Position numbers and translations under genes: made by a program. The notes beneath the pieces are model-generated. The model did not search any database. It was given only the letters and a program-made list of their open reading frames with translations, and had not been told where the DNA came from. 37,405 bases of DNA from an uncultured Muribaculaceae bacterium (GTDB lineage: Bacteria > Bacteroidota > Bacteroidia > Bacteroidales > Muribaculaceae): the NCBI GenBank assembly GCA_944321865.1, contig CALUMZ010000020.1, forward strand, positions 1 through 37,405. Direction: 5' to 3'. This document shows, in pieces, positions 26,557 to 37,404 of this stretch. Position 1 is the first letter of the stretch, and each line of letters starts with the position of its first letter.

Positions 26557-27734
26557 ATCTTTATATATATTTTTTTCCTATATAGAATGTAACCTATACT
26601 CCAGTTAATTATCACAAAAAGCATCGCATACAGGCACGATGCCACATACTCATCACTCACAATGGGCAGTAACACCCCCGAAAAAAGCCATTCCTTGATT
26701 GTCGTCCCGGCTATGCCGACCGAGCCGAACAATATACACAACACCTCTCCAAGTACGTACAAGAACAACGGATTTATTCCAAATGACTCAAAAAATCTGC
26801 ACCACGCAGAATGCCCTTTTATGTCGATTATCCAAATCAACAATCCGAGCAAACTTGCAGCAAGTCCACACGTGGTCAGCACGTATGTCGGCGACCAGAT
26901 GTTTTTGTTCAAAGGCAGCCCGTAGCTCAACAGCAGTCCCGAGAAAGTAAGCACAACGCCAACGAGCAGCATGGCGCTTGAGCGGCGGTTATTATCCTTT
27001 GTTTTCATTATCGCTTCTCCGCACATCAGCCCGATAAGCACATGTGCTACACATGGCAGCGTACTTAACAGCCCTTCGGGGTCAAACACCATGTTAATCC
27101 CGTCTACCGTCAGGCCGCCATACATGTGGGCGTCTCCGAGTATGGCACTGTCGAATGCGTAAATAATATTTTCATGGCTGAATTCATACCCATGTCCGAC
27201 AAACAATATTATGCCGTAAGCCACAAGTATCACCCCCACAAGCCACGGTATCAACTTATGTTTCACCGTTACGGCAATCAATGAACCCAGAAAATAGCAT
27301 ATCGCCAAACGCGGCATTACGCCCACAAGTCGCAAATGTGCAAAGCTGTTGGCCGACACGCATATCCTGTCCCATAACGGCAGCGCAGGGTCGCTTCCTG
27401 CAAGACCGTAACAAAAATTGCCGAACCATTCTATTCCCAACCCTATAAGATATATCAACAGCGTCCGGCGCACTATCTTCCACATCAAGTGCCCCGACAT
27501 CTTAAATTGAAACTTCCGGAGCGAGAAATATGTGGATATTCCCATTATAAACATGAAAAACGGGAACACAAGGTCGGTAGGAGTCAATCCGTTCCATTCG
27601 GCATGGCGCAACGGTGCATATATCCCCGTCCACGAACCGGGATTGTTCACCAATATCATACCCGCAATGGTTATGCCTCGCAAAATATCGAGTGATAACA
27701 ATCTACTTGAAGAAATTTTAACTGATGCCGGCAT
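26553..27734 (-). CDS. murT: MurT-like inner membrane MurNAc transporter (COG4299, DUF5009/HGSNAT-related)
   Basis: This 393-residue protein has about ten membrane helices. The family beginning is LSLDILRGITIAGMILVNN, followed by HAEWNGLTPTDLVFPFFMFIMGIS, which is shared with heparan-alpha-glucosaminide N-acetyltransferase relatives. In Tannerella forsythia a member of this family imports MurNAc and is encoded with murK and murQ, as here. I chose the ATG at 27734 because the upstream ATG at 27776 would lie inside the preceding gene. An acyltransferase function on amino sugars is the main alternative. Confidence 0.8.
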   Translation of the reverse strand: MPASVKISSSRLLSLDILRGITIAGMILVNNPGSWTGIYAPLRHAEWNGLTPTDLVFPFFMFIMGISTYFSLRKFQFKMSGHLMWKIVRRTLLIYLIGLGIEWFGNFCYGLAGSDPALPLWDRICVSANSFAHLRLVGVMPRLAICYFLGSLIAVTVKHKLIPWLVGVILVAYGIILFVGHGYEFSHENIIYAFDSAILGDAHMYGGLTVDGINMVFDPEGLLSTLPCVAHVLIGLMCGEAIMKTKDNNRRSSAMLLVGVVLTFSGLLLSYGLPLNKNIWSPTYVLTTCGLAASLLGLLIWIIDIKGHSAWCRFFESFGINPLFLYVLGEVLCILFGSVGIAGTTIKEWLFSGVLLPIVSDEYVASCLYAMLFVIINWSIGYILYRKKIYIKI

Positions 27735-27747
27735 GTTGCTGATTTTT

Positions 27748-30546
27748 TTATGATTTTTTAGGGGTTGTACATTCATCTATCAAATACGCTAACGACATAT
27801 ACGGTACTCCAGAATTGGTCGACAAGCCCACTTCACATGTGCGGCTGTTGGAAAATCCGCGTTTTATTCCGGCCTCCTCTATCTGTTGGCGCAATTTCCG
27901 CAGCGCATAAGCATTAACTTCGGGATGCGTAAACCCCTTGTCCCCGGCAAAGCCGCAGCAACCTATGCCCTCGGGTATCAAGACATTTCTTGAACACATA
28001 CGCGCCAATTCGGTTATTTTATCCGTCAAACCCATTTTTCGGGTTGAACAGGTTATATGTAACGCCACAGGCTCGTCAATCGCGACAAAATCCAATTCCG
28101 GAGCAACGAAATCATGAATAAATTCCATCAATTCGTATGGGGCAATATCCTTGAAGTGTTCTTTCATGCGGTGCATGCAGGGACTCTGGTCGCAAATCAC
28201 CGGATAGCGTCCTTGCTGTGATGCTTCACACAACTCCGCTTCAAGTTCTTGCACCTTTCGTTCGGCAATATCTGGCATCCCTTTGCTTTCCCAAATCATA
28301 CCGCAACACAAGTTTTTCATGCCTTTAGGAAAGATTACTTCCCACCCGGCCTTGCCACACAGTTTCACCACCTCGTCTACAAGGTCGCTTCCCGTATTGT
28401 CGCATTTCGATCGCCCCATGGTCTGATTTATGCAACTGGGAAAATATACCACCTTCTTGTCACTTCGTTTACCGGTATATTTATGCCCGTAGTGTGCCGT
28501 GGGCAACGACGGGGTCCACAATGGCAATCCCATCTTGTGCAACCCTTTGCCTATCGTCGAGACGGCTTTCCCGCCGAGCACCGATTGTGCCACACCGGCG
28601 GCAGTGAGCATGGGTCGCAAGGCACCTTCTATCTTACTCAAGTTTCTTGCGGCAAAATCGCCCACCGAATACCCGAAACTGCCCCGGGGCAACTTCTGTG
28701 CACGCAAATCGTGTATCATCTCGCCGGTGTTGATCTTCATCGGGCACGACGTGCTGCAAAGCCCGTCACCGGCACACGTGGTATTTCCGTAATATTCAAA
28801 TTGTTTTTCGAGACGATGCAGCCTTTCAGGGTCGGTACCCGACTGCTTAAGCCACGATATTTCACGTTGTGCCACTATGCGTTGGCGCGACGACAAGCCA
28901 TATCCGCACGTCACACAATTAACTTCACAGAACCCACATTCTATGCACTTGTCTACATGCTCGTTGGTCACAGGCATGTGCTTTATTCCTTTTATAAAGC
29001 ATTCAGGGTCGTCATTGAATATGACGCCGGGATTGAGCAGGTTCTTAGGGTCGAAAAGGTGCTTTACCTCTTTCATTATCTTGTATGCCTTTTCTCCCCA
29101 CTCTTTTTTCACAAACGGTGCCATGTTGCGTCCGGTGCCATGTTCGGCCTTCAGCGAGCCATCATACTTGTCGACTACCAAATGCGCCAAGTCTACCATC
29201 ATGTCACGGTAACGATTCACCTCAGCCTCGCTCTCAAACGACTGCGACAAGACAAAATGGTAATTTCCCTCGAATGCATGTCCGTATATGCAGGCATCGT
29301 CATATCCGTGCCTTTCTATCAAGTCGGCAAGATCGGCCGTGGCATCGGGCAAGTCTTCGATATGGAATGCTACATCTTCTATTAATACCGTAGTGCCAAG
29401 CGGACGGGTACCACCCACCGACGGGAATATGCCCGAACGTATGGCCCAATATTTGGAGTATTCGGCCGGATTTGCAGTAAACCGCGCCGGCACATACAAG
29501 TCAAACTGTTTCAGAATCTCTTGCACTGCGGCTATGTTGCGGTTCAATTCCTCCTCGCTGTCACCTTTTGTCTCAGTCAATATCGCCGTCAGTCCGTCAC
29601 CCGTGGTGTCGTGAACCGACTGAAGCGATTTTTTATCGAGCATCTCGGCACTGTATACCGGACCTTTCTTCAAGGCCACTACCGCCTTGCAAGCCTCTCG
29701 CATGCTTTTGAAATAAAGCATTGCACTTGCCGAATGTTTATACAAATGCCCGGTGGACATTCTAAACAACGAACCGAACCCCAATGTGCCCTCCGACCCC
29801 ACCATAAGGTGCGTGATTATGTCGAACGGGTCGGTAAACATCACAAACGGGTAGATGTTCAGTCCGGTAACGTTTTTTATCGAATACTTGTATTTAATTC
29901 GGGCAGAAAGTTCTTTGTCGGCATTTATACTGTCACGCAATTCCTCGATTTTTGAAATAAATTCAGGGTGACTACGGGAAAATTCCTTGCGACTTGCCTC
30001 ATCGCCGGTGTCGAGTACCGTACCATCGGCAAGGACGATACGCATCGACCGTAGTATGCGGTCGCTGTTGGCATGCGTGCCGCAATTCATTCCCGAAGCA
30101 TTGTTCATCACAATGCCGCCTACCATTGCCGAGCCTTTCGATGCCGGGTCGGGTGGAAATATTCGCCCGTATGGTTTCAATATCTCATTCACCCTCTCCC
30201 CTATCAAGCCGGGCTGCAAAGTAATGGTTTCGGCATCGGGCGACACCTCATAGTGTTCCCAATTCTTTCCGGCAACTATCAAAATGGAGTCGGTGATTGC
30301 TTGTCCCGAAAGGCTCGTGCCTGCGGCCCTGAAAGTAACCGGCAGATTCAATTCGTTTGCAAGCTTCAACAATTTCGACACCTCTTCCTCTCCGGCAGAA
30401 CGAATTACAACCCGTGGTGTCTTACGATAAAATCCGGCATCGGTACCCCAAGCAAGCCGTCGCAAATCATCGGTATATATACGGTCGGAAGAGATAATCT
30501 CTTTAACCCGACTCAAAAATGTTTTATATCTTTCTTCCGCTTCCAT
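27748..30546 (-). CDS. FAD/Fe-S D-2-hydroxyacid (probably D-lactate) dehydrogenase, YdiJ-like fusion
   Basis: This 932-residue fused flavoprotein has three parts. An FAD-binding PCMH domain is at about 40-180 (RAAGTSLSGQAITD, GGIVMNNASGMNCGT). The FAD-linked oxidase C-terminal domain is at about 215-510 (AEHGTGRNM near 467). An iron-sulfur part carries C534, C537, C540, C544 and C591, C597, C601. Two CCG-type domains follow (NLCCGM near 747, GCCGFAGDKGF near 863). Such proteins oxidise D-lactate or D-2-hydroxyglutarate and pass electrons to quinone or another acceptor. Because the operon also makes D-lactate through MurQ, D-lactate is the favoured substrate. It is the first gene of the operon, with a consensus promoter. 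Confidence 0.88.
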   Translation of the reverse strand: MEAEERYKTFLSRVKEIISSDRIYTDDLRRLAWGTDAGFYRKTPRVVIRSAGEEEVSKLLKLANELNLPVTFRAAGTSLSGQAITDSILIVAGKNWEHYEVSPDAETITLQPGLIGERVNEILKPYGRIFPPDPASKGSAMVGGIVMNNASGMNCGTHANSDRILRSMRIVLADGTVLDTGDEASRKEFSRSHPEFISKIEELRDSINADKELSARIKYKYSIKNVTGLNIYPFVMFTDPFDIITHLMVGSEGTLGFGSLFRMSTGHLYKHSASAMLYFKSMREACKAVVALKKGPVYSAEMLDKKSLQSVHDTTGDGLTAILTETKGDSEEELNRNIAAVQEILKQFDLYVPARFTANPAEYSKYWAIRSGIFPSVGGTRPLGTTVLIEDVAFHIEDLPDATADLADLIERHGYDDACIYGHAFEGNYHFVLSQSFESEAEVNRYRDMMVDLAHLVVDKYDGSLKAEHGTGRNMAPFVKKEWGEKAYKIMKEVKHLFDPKNLLNPGVIFNDDPECFIKGIKHMPVTNEHVDKCIECGFCEVNCVTCGYGLSSRQRIVAQREISWLKQSGTDPERLHRLEKQFEYYGNTTCAGDGLCSTSCPMKINTGEMIHDLRAQKLPRGSFGYSVGDFAARNLSKIEGALRPMLTAAGVAQSVLGGKAVSTIGKGLHKMGLPLWTPSLPTAHYGHKYTGKRSDKKVVYFPSCINQTMGRSKCDNTGSDLVDEVVKLCGKAGWEVIFPKGMKNLCCGMIWESKGMPDIAERKVQELEAELCEASQQGRYPVICDQSPCMHRMKEHFKDIAPYELMEFIHDFVAPELDFVAIDEPVALHITCSTRKMGLTDKITELARMCSRNVLIPEGIGCCGFAGDKGFTHPEVNAYALRKLRQQIEEAGIKRGFSNSRTCEVGLSTNSGVPYMSLAYLIDECTTPKKS

Positions 30547-30580
30547 AAAAAGTCAAACTAACCTTAACAATCCTGCAATG

Positions 30581-30611
30581 CAAAGTTAACGCAAGGCTAT
30601 CGCATAACAAA
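30581..30611 (-). promoter_or_regulatory. Bacteroidales promoter of the D-lactate dehydrogenase-murTKQ operon
   Basis: On the minus strand TTTG (30608-30611), a 19-20 bp spacer and TAACTTTG (30581-30588) match both consensus words. The ATG is 35 bp downstream. No obvious operator was seen. Confidence 0.8.
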
Positions 30612-30699
30612 ACAATTCCACTTGTTTTTTTATGCCTGTCGCTTCGGGCATTTCTCTTAACCGCCTAAACATCAAATCATATTGCGCAAATTCTCTGAT

Positions 30700-30735
30700 T
30701 TTGTTCAATTATTCCGGCGATATTTCGTAACTTTG
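30700..30735 (+). promoter_or_regulatory. Promoter of the ABC-F gene
   Basis: TAACTTTG at 30728-30735 matches the -7 word fully. A TTTTG at 30699-30703 lies 24 bp upstream, slightly further than usual. The ATG at 30760 gives a leader of about 20 nt. Confidence 0.7.
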
Positions 30736-30759
30736 CAGCCGTATTTTTCACAGACATAG

Positions 30760-32376
<1,617 letters not shown>

Positions 32377-32389
32377 ACAATATAACAGA

Positions 32390-32683
32390 ATGGTAAAACA
32401 TATAGTAACATTCAAGCTCAAAGGCACAGACCAAGAGCGACACGATGCTGCCACCAAGTTCAAAGAAGCTTTGCTTGCCCTGCCCGGCGTAATTGATGTA
32501 TTGAAAAGCATCGAAGTGGGCATTAATGAGAACCCCGGTGAAGACTGGGACGTGGTTTTAACAGCTACCGTTCCCACAATGGCCGATGTTGCAACCTACG
32601 CCAAGCACCCGGCACACTTAAATGCAAGTTCCATAATAGCCGGCGTAAAAGAAGCCCGTGCATGTGTCGATTATGAAATATGA
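32390..32683 (+). CDS. Dabb family (stress-responsive A/B barrel) protein
   Basis: This 97-residue protein has a dimeric alpha/beta barrel pattern: MVKHIVTFKLKG at the start, a helix KFKEALLALPGVIDVLKSIEVGIN, then WDVVLTATVPTMADVATYAKHPAHL. The His-containing YAKHPAH segment is typical of the family. The function is unknown in most members. I use the ATG at 32390; the upstream frame to 32342 overlaps the ABC-F gene. It probably forms an operon with that gene and is followed by a terminator. Confidence 0.88.
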   Translation: MVKHIVTFKLKGTDQERHDAATKFKEALLALPGVIDVLKSIEVGINENPGEDWDVVLTATVPTMADVATYAKHPAHLNASSIIAGVKEARACVDYEI

Positions 32684-32715
32684 AGCTGCAAAAGCCCAAC
32701 AAATAGAATGATTAC

Positions 32716-32766
32716 CAAGGGGCAAGTCTCGCAATATGGCGCGAGGTTGCCCCTTGCGCATTTTTT
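32716..32766 (+). terminator. Rho-independent terminator after the Dabb gene
   Basis: CAAGGGGCAA..CTCGC (32716-32732) pairs with GCGAGGTTGCCCCTTG (32741-32756), apart from two positions. Six T follow at 32761-32766. Confidence 0.85.
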
Positions 32767-32870
32767 GCAGCAAGGAAGGTAATACACCCAAGAATATTTC
32801 AAAAATTTATTTTTCAACCCAACGTCGAAGATTTTTTCTTGAAAAACCTATACAATTAAATCATTTTGTA

Positions 32871-32878
32871 TATATTTG
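32871..32878 (+). promoter_or_regulatory. -7 element of glnN
   Basis: TATATTTG matches TAnnTTTG. No clear -33 word was found, which would suit an activator-dependent promoter. Transcription from here gives a leader of about 130 nt. Confidence 0.5.
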
Positions 32879-32893
32879 CAACAAATTTCAGGA

Positions 32894-32986
32894 CCAATGT
32901 AATCATTGGCAGGTAAAAGCAATGGTTGTTTTAGGTTTATTTTTAATAAGTTCGTTGCAATTTTATGCTGTGGTGATTACATTTGG
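32894..32986 (+). promoter_or_regulatory. glnN leader with two mutually exclusive pairings
   Basis: CCAATG (32894-32899) can pair with CATTGG (32904-32909) in a small hairpin. The same left strand CCAATGTAATCA (32894-32905) can instead pair with TGATTACATTTGG (32974-32986), with one bulged base. The second pairing ends 30 nt before the glnN ATG. No known riboswitch class was recognised. Confidence 0.35.
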
Positions 32987-33016
32987 ATAATATTAAATCA
33001 AAATAAAACAATCAGT

Positions 33017-35209
33017 ATGTCTCAACTAAGGTTTACAGTCGTCAAGGAGGCTTTCGGACACAAGGCGGTGGAAGTGAACATGCCCAAGGAGAAGCCTTCG
33101 CAATATTTCGGCAAATATGTATTCAACCGTAAAAAAATGCTTGAATACCTGCCCAAAAAGACCTACGACGCACTTGTATATGCAATCGACAACAAGGAGC
33201 CGCTCGACAGGGAAATTGCCGACAGCGTTGCCGAAGGCATGAAGCAATGGGCCCTTGACAATGGCGCCAAGCATTATACGCACTGGTTCCACCCTCTTAC
33301 CGACGGTACCGCCGAAAAGCACGACTCGTTCATAGAGCATGACGGCAAAGGCGGCGTAATGGAAGACTTCACCGGCAAGCTACTCGTGCAACAAGAACCC
33401 GATGCATCGAGTTTCCCCAACGGAGGTATCAGAAACACATTTGAAGCCCGCGGATACTCGGCTTGGGACATATCGTCGCCGGCATTTATCCTTGGCAACA
33501 CACTGTGCATTCCCACCATCTTCATCTCTTACACGGGCGAAGCTCTCGATTACAAGATGCCTCTGCTTAGGGCATTGAACAGTGTCGACAAGGCTGCAAC
33601 ATCTGTCGCACAATTATTCGACCCGAATGTGAAACATGTGTATTCCTACCTTGGCTGGGAACAGGAATATTTTCTTGTAGACGAATTGTTATACTCGGCA
33701 CGTCCCGACTTGATGCTCACCGGCCGCACACTGATGGGGCACGACAGCGCCAAGAACCAGCAGCTCGAAGACCACTACTTCGGCTCTATCCCGTCACGGG
33801 TGCAAGCTTTCATGCTCGACCTTGAAATAGAGTGCCACAAACTCGGCATCCCGGCCAAGACGCGGCACAACGAAGTGGCCCCTAACCAGTTTGAATTGGC
33901 CCCGATATACGAAGAAACCAACCTTGCCAACGACCACAACCTGCTACTGATGCTGCTGATGGACGATGTGGCCCGCCGCCACAACTTCCGCGTGCTGCTG
34001 CACGAAAAGCCGTTCAAGGGCGTGAACGGCTCGGGCAAGCACAACAACTGGAGCCTCGGCACCGATACCGGTGTGCAACTCTTCGCTCCGGGCAAAACAT
34101 CGATGGCAAACCTGCAGTTCATCACATTCTTCGTTAACGTGATGGCTGCCGTGTACAAGCACAACGGTCTGCTTAAGGCATCTATATCATCGGCAACCAA
34201 CGGGCACCGACTCGGTGCAAACGAAGCTCCACCGGCTATAATCTCGATATTCGTTGGCAAGCAACTGAGTGAAATACTCGACCATCTCGAAAAAAGCGAC
34301 AAAGATGAAATAATCGACCTTGCAACAGGGAAATCGGGCAAAACACTCGGCGTTTACCAGATACCCGACCTGCTTATCGACAACACCGACCGCAACCGCA
34401 CCTCGCCATTTGCTTTCACCGGCAACCGCTTTGAATTCCGTGCCGTTGGGTCGTCGGCCAACTGTGCCTCGGCCATGATTGCATTGAATGCCGCCGTAGC
34501 CGACCAGCTCAATGAATTCCGCGCCGCAGTCGACAAGCGACTGGCTGCCGGAGAGCAATTTGAACATGCCATACTGTGTGAAGTGAAGTCGCTCATCACT
34601 TTTGCCAAACCAATACACTTCGACGGCAACGGGTATAGCGACGAATGGAAAGCCGAAGCCTTGCGCCGCGGGCTTGACTGTGAAACATCGGTACCCGTGA
34701 TTTTCGACGCATACCTCCGACCCGAGAGCATAGAACTGTTCAAGCGTACAGGCGTATTCTCAAAAGTGGAAATCGAGGCTCGCAACGAAGTCAAATGGGA
34801 AATATACACCAAGAAGATTCAAATCGAAGCACGTGTGCTCGGCGACCTCGCCATCAACCACGTTTTGCCGGTAGCCACACGCTACCAGTCGGTTTTGCTC
34901 GACAACGTGTCGAAAATGCAAGCCCTTTTCCCAAAGGAAAAATTTGAAACGCTTGCCGCCAGCGAAATGCAATCGATTGAAAAGATTGCATGGCACATGT
35001 CGGTAATCCGCGAAAAAGTAGCCCAAATGGTGAATGCACGCAAAGTGGCTAACAAGATAGAATGCATGCGCGAGAAAGCCGTGGCTTACCACGACACTGT
35101 AGCCCCGCTATTCGATGAAATCCGTTACCACATCGACAAACTCGAATTGATGATCGACGACGAAATGTGGACACTGCCCAAGTATCGCGAACTACTCTTC
35201 ATCCGATAA
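33017..35209 (+). CDS. glnN: Glutamine synthetase type III
   Basis: GlnN makes glutamine from glutamate, ammonia and ATP in the cytoplasm. The 730-residue length is that of GSIII, much longer than GSI or GSII. The catalytic segments are present: AWDISSPAFI, GWEQEYFLVDELLYSARPDLMLTGR in shorter parts, TRHNEVAPNQFELAPIYEE, GVNGSGKHNNWSLGT, and NRTSPFAFTGNRFEFRAVGSSAN in parts. The start MSQLRFTVVKEAFGHKAVEV is standard. The frame upstream to 32906 is a chance extension through the leader. It is monocistronic, with a -7 word, a leader that may fold in two ways, and a terminator shared with the GH2 gene. Confidence 0.96.
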   Translation: MSQLRFTVVKEAFGHKAVEVNMPKEKPSQYFGKYVFNRKKMLEYLPKKTYDALVYAIDNKEPLDREIADSVAEGMKQWALDNGAKHYTHWFHPLTDGTAEKHDSFIEHDGKGGVMEDFTGKLLVQQEPDASSFPNGGIRNTFEARGYSAWDISSPAFILGNTLCIPTIFISYTGEALDYKMPLLRALNSVDKAATSVAQLFDPNVKHVYSYLGWEQEYFLVDELLYSARPDLMLTGRTLMGHDSAKNQQLEDHYFGSIPSRVQAFMLDLEIECHKLGIPAKTRHNEVAPNQFELAPIYEETNLANDHNLLLMLLMDDVARRHNFRVLLHEKPFKGVNGSGKHNNWSLGTDTGVQLFAPGKTSMANLQFITFFVNVMAAVYKHNGLLKASISSATNGHRLGANEAPPAIISIFVGKQLSEILDHLEKSDKDEIIDLATGKSGKTLGVYQIPDLLIDNTDRNRTSPFAFTGNRFEFRAVGSSANCASAMIALNAAVADQLNEFRAAVDKRLAAGEQFEHAILCEVKSLITFAKPIHFDGNGYSDEWKAEALRRGLDCETSVPVIFDAYLRPESIELFKRTGVFSKVEIEARNEVKWEIYTKKIQIEARVLGDLAINHVLPVATRYQSVLLDNVSKMQALFPKEKFETLAASEMQSIEKIAWHMSVIREKVAQMVNARKVANKIECMREKAVAYHDTVAPLFDEIRYHIDKLELMIDDEMWTLPKYRELLFIR

Positions 35210-35239
35210 ACCAGCACACAAATCAACGACACAACATAA

Positions 35240-35280
35240 GCGAAGCGGCATTCTCCCTCACAAGAATGCCGCTTCGCCTT
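35240..35280. terminator. Terminator between converging glnN and GH2 genes
   Basis: A 15 bp perfect stem (35240-35254 with 35263-35277) has an 8 nt loop. Only modest T-rich tails follow on each side. It lies 30 bp after glnN and 22 bp beyond the GH2 stop. Confidence 0.75.
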
Positions 35281-35298
35281 ATCTTTATATACAAACGA

Positions 35299-37323
35299 CT
35301 ACTGTTGCAGGTGGCATTTATAGGTATCTGTGAGTTGTTTTTCGCCTTTGCCTGAAATCACAGTAACAGTGTTCTCGCCCGGCATGAGCTCTACATTGTG
35401 CCAAGTGGCAACACACAGGCTATCGGCTTTCACTTTGCCGCAACTGCGCCCATTGACTATCAATTCGGCCTCCGGTTGATTGGTAAATGCCATGAATGTT
35501 TGCATCTTCATTGTCCTGTTGGTATTGCGGCGGTCGGCAAGGTATAGCACCGGTTCCGATTTGTTCCAATTGGCCTTATAGAAATAAAAAGCATCTTTCT
35601 TTACCTTGCGGTCGTAAGTGACAAGCCCCTTGTCGTTTATTCCCGGACGATCTCCTTCGCGCCGATGGGCTGCAGCAAAATCAAACATGTTCCAAACGAA
35701 GCTACCCCAGACAAACGGTCGCGACGATATTTCTTTCCAACTGTCGATATGGTAACGAGTCTGCCAATTCTCGGGATGCCACCAACTGACCGGGACAGAT
35801 TTCACCACCGAGTCTTGTTGTTGGTAGATGCTTGCACCGCCACCATACTCGCTTATTGCAACACATACGTCAGGGAAACCGGCATGCTTGTTGTCCAGCC
35901 ATCTGCCCAAGTCAACCGGCATTGCCCCATACCACCCATCATACCTATTCCATGCCATTACATCGGCCACAAGGTTTAATTCGCCCTCGATATTCGATGC
36001 CGCCACAGTCAAGCGTGTGGGATCTTCGCCATGGGCCAGTTCATTAAGTTCTTGTAAGTATGGCACAGGACTGTCGCCGGTTTCGTCAAGCTCATTAAAC
36101 AGCCCCCAAACGACTATCGACGGATGGTTAAAATGTTGCCTTACCATTTCCATCAATTGCTGCCGTCCGTTTTCCTTGAACTCTGGCACATCGACAAAGC
36201 CAAACGGCCCGACAAATGGAATCTCGGCCCACACCACTATTCCATATCGGTCCATCAAGTCATAGAAATATTCCGAATGAGGATAATGTGCCAACCTGAC
36301 GGCATTTACACCCATTTCGAGCATGAGGCGAGCATCTTCGTCTTGATGCTCACACCGAAGCGCATTGCCCACTTCGGCACGGTCTTGATGACGGCACACT
36401 CCATGCAATGCGATGTAGCGGCCGTTAAGGAAAAATCCCTCGTCGGGATCAATGCGGTAAAACCTCAACCCCAATGGCTGTTCCACACAATCCACCTTCT
36501 TCCCGTCGCGATACACGGCAACTTCCACCCGATACATAAACGGATCCTTGCGCCCGTTCCATAAATGAGGATTATCCAATCCAAATGGCAACACATGGTT
36601 CTCATTTTCCCCCGGTCGCAACGTTACCGTTTTTTCGGTTGAAAGCACTTCTTTTTCACCATCAAACAGGCACAAGCGCAATGTTGCATCCACATCTTCG
36701 CTTTCAGCATTCGACAACGTCACAAGCGCCCTCACTTCGGCACACTCGTGGCTTACACTGTCTTGCACGAGCCTTACACCGCACGAGCCGTTATCGAGCA
36801 TCGATATACCGACCCTGCCTGTCGTCACCAAGTATACATTGCGATAAATGCCGCCATAATGGTTAAAGTCACCGGTCAGCGGCATTATATCAAGAGTTTC
36901 ACTGTTATTAACCCTCACCAACAGAGAATTTTCTTCACCATACTTTACGAAGTCGGTAATTTCAATATTGAATGCTCCATAACCGCCTTTGTGCCGCCCT
37001 GCGTGTTCCCTGTTCACAAATACATCGGTAACGGTATTGGCCCCTTCAAATCGCAAAAATATGCGCTTGCCAACCATGCTATCCGGTATTGTCACCCTTT
37101 TTTCATAATCACCTATCCCCCTATGGTAATCGGCGTTCCCGGCAAGTACATCTTGGGCATTCCACGTATGAGGCAAGTCCACCCTTTTCTTTTCTCCCTG
37201 ATCCACATAGCCGGCCAAACGAAAAGTCCAATTATCGTTCAGCAGAATCCTGCCACGCTGTGCATTTACCGGAAGCACACAAGCGAGCAACAATAAAACC
37301 ACGGCATATTCAAATGTCTTCAT
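35299..37323 (-). CDS. Secreted glycoside hydrolase family 2 (beta-galactosidase-like)
   Basis: This 674-residue enzyme has a signal peptide (MKTFEYAVVLLLLACVLPVNA). The GH2 sugar-binding jelly roll (about 23-170), an Ig-like domain (about 180-290) and the TIM barrel (about 292-580) come in order. The acid/base is E411 in WGLFNELDE and the nucleophile is probably E492 in AISEYGGG. The end (about 600-674) resembles DUF4982 with FTNQPEAELIVNGRS. It would remove terminal beta-linked sugars from glycans in the periplasm. No SusC/SusD pair lies beside it in this window, and the right neighbour is not visible. Beta-glucuronidase or another GH2 specificity cannot be excluded. Confidence 0.9.
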   Translation of the reverse strand: MKTFEYAVVLLLLACVLPVNAQRGRILLNDNWTFRLAGYVDQGEKKRVDLPHTWNAQDVLAGNADYHRGIGDYEKRVTIPDSMVGKRIFLRFEGANTVTDVFVNREHAGRHKGGYGAFNIEITDFVKYGEENSLLVRVNNSETLDIMPLTGDFNHYGGIYRNVYLVTTGRVGISMLDNGSCGVRLVQDSVSHECAEVRALVTLSNAESEDVDATLRLCLFDGEKEVLSTEKTVTLRPGENENHVLPFGLDNPHLWNGRKDPFMYRVEVAVYRDGKKVDCVEQPLGLRFYRIDPDEGFFLNGRYIALHGVCRHQDRAEVGNALRCEHQDEDARLMLEMGVNAVRLAHYPHSEYFYDLMDRYGIVVWAEIPFVGPFGFVDVPEFKENGRQQLMEMVRQHFNHPSIVVWGLFNELDETGDSPVPYLQELNELAHGEDPTRLTVAASNIEGELNLVADVMAWNRYDGWYGAMPVDLGRWLDNKHAGFPDVCVAISEYGGGASIYQQQDSVVKSVPVSWWHPENWQTRYHIDSWKEISSRPFVWGSFVWNMFDFAAAHRREGDRPGINDKGLVTYDRKVKKDAFYFYKANWNKSEPVLYLADRRNTNRTMKMQTFMAFTNQPEAELIVNGRSCGKVKADSLCVATWHNVELMPGENTVTVISGKGEKQLTDTYKCHLQQ

Positions 37324-37361
37324 AAAATCAATATTGTCCTAAATAAAATTGGAGAAATAAA

Positions 37362-37404
37362 AAAAGGAAGTAGCCGCTAAAGGAAGAAATTCCTATATTA
37401 GCGG
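37362..37404 (-). terminator. Terminator of a gene beyond the right edge
   Basis: CCGCTAA (37374-37380) pairs with TTAGCGG (37398-37404), and AGGAA (37381-37385) pairs with TTCCT (37390-37394), with a 3 nt bulge. On the minus strand a T-rich tract follows. It implies a minus-strand gene ending just right of the window. Confidence 0.6.

Noticed and set aside
26553..27734. Plain acyltransferase annotation for the COG4299 membrane protein
   Set aside because: The family resemblance is real, but the position directly before murK and murQ fits the MurNAc transporter MurT better; kept as an alternative.
32906..33016. 37-residue N-terminal extension of glutamine synthetase
   Set aside because: GSIII proteins begin with the MSQLRF-type start at 33017; the extension is AT-rich leader and overlaps the possible leader folds.
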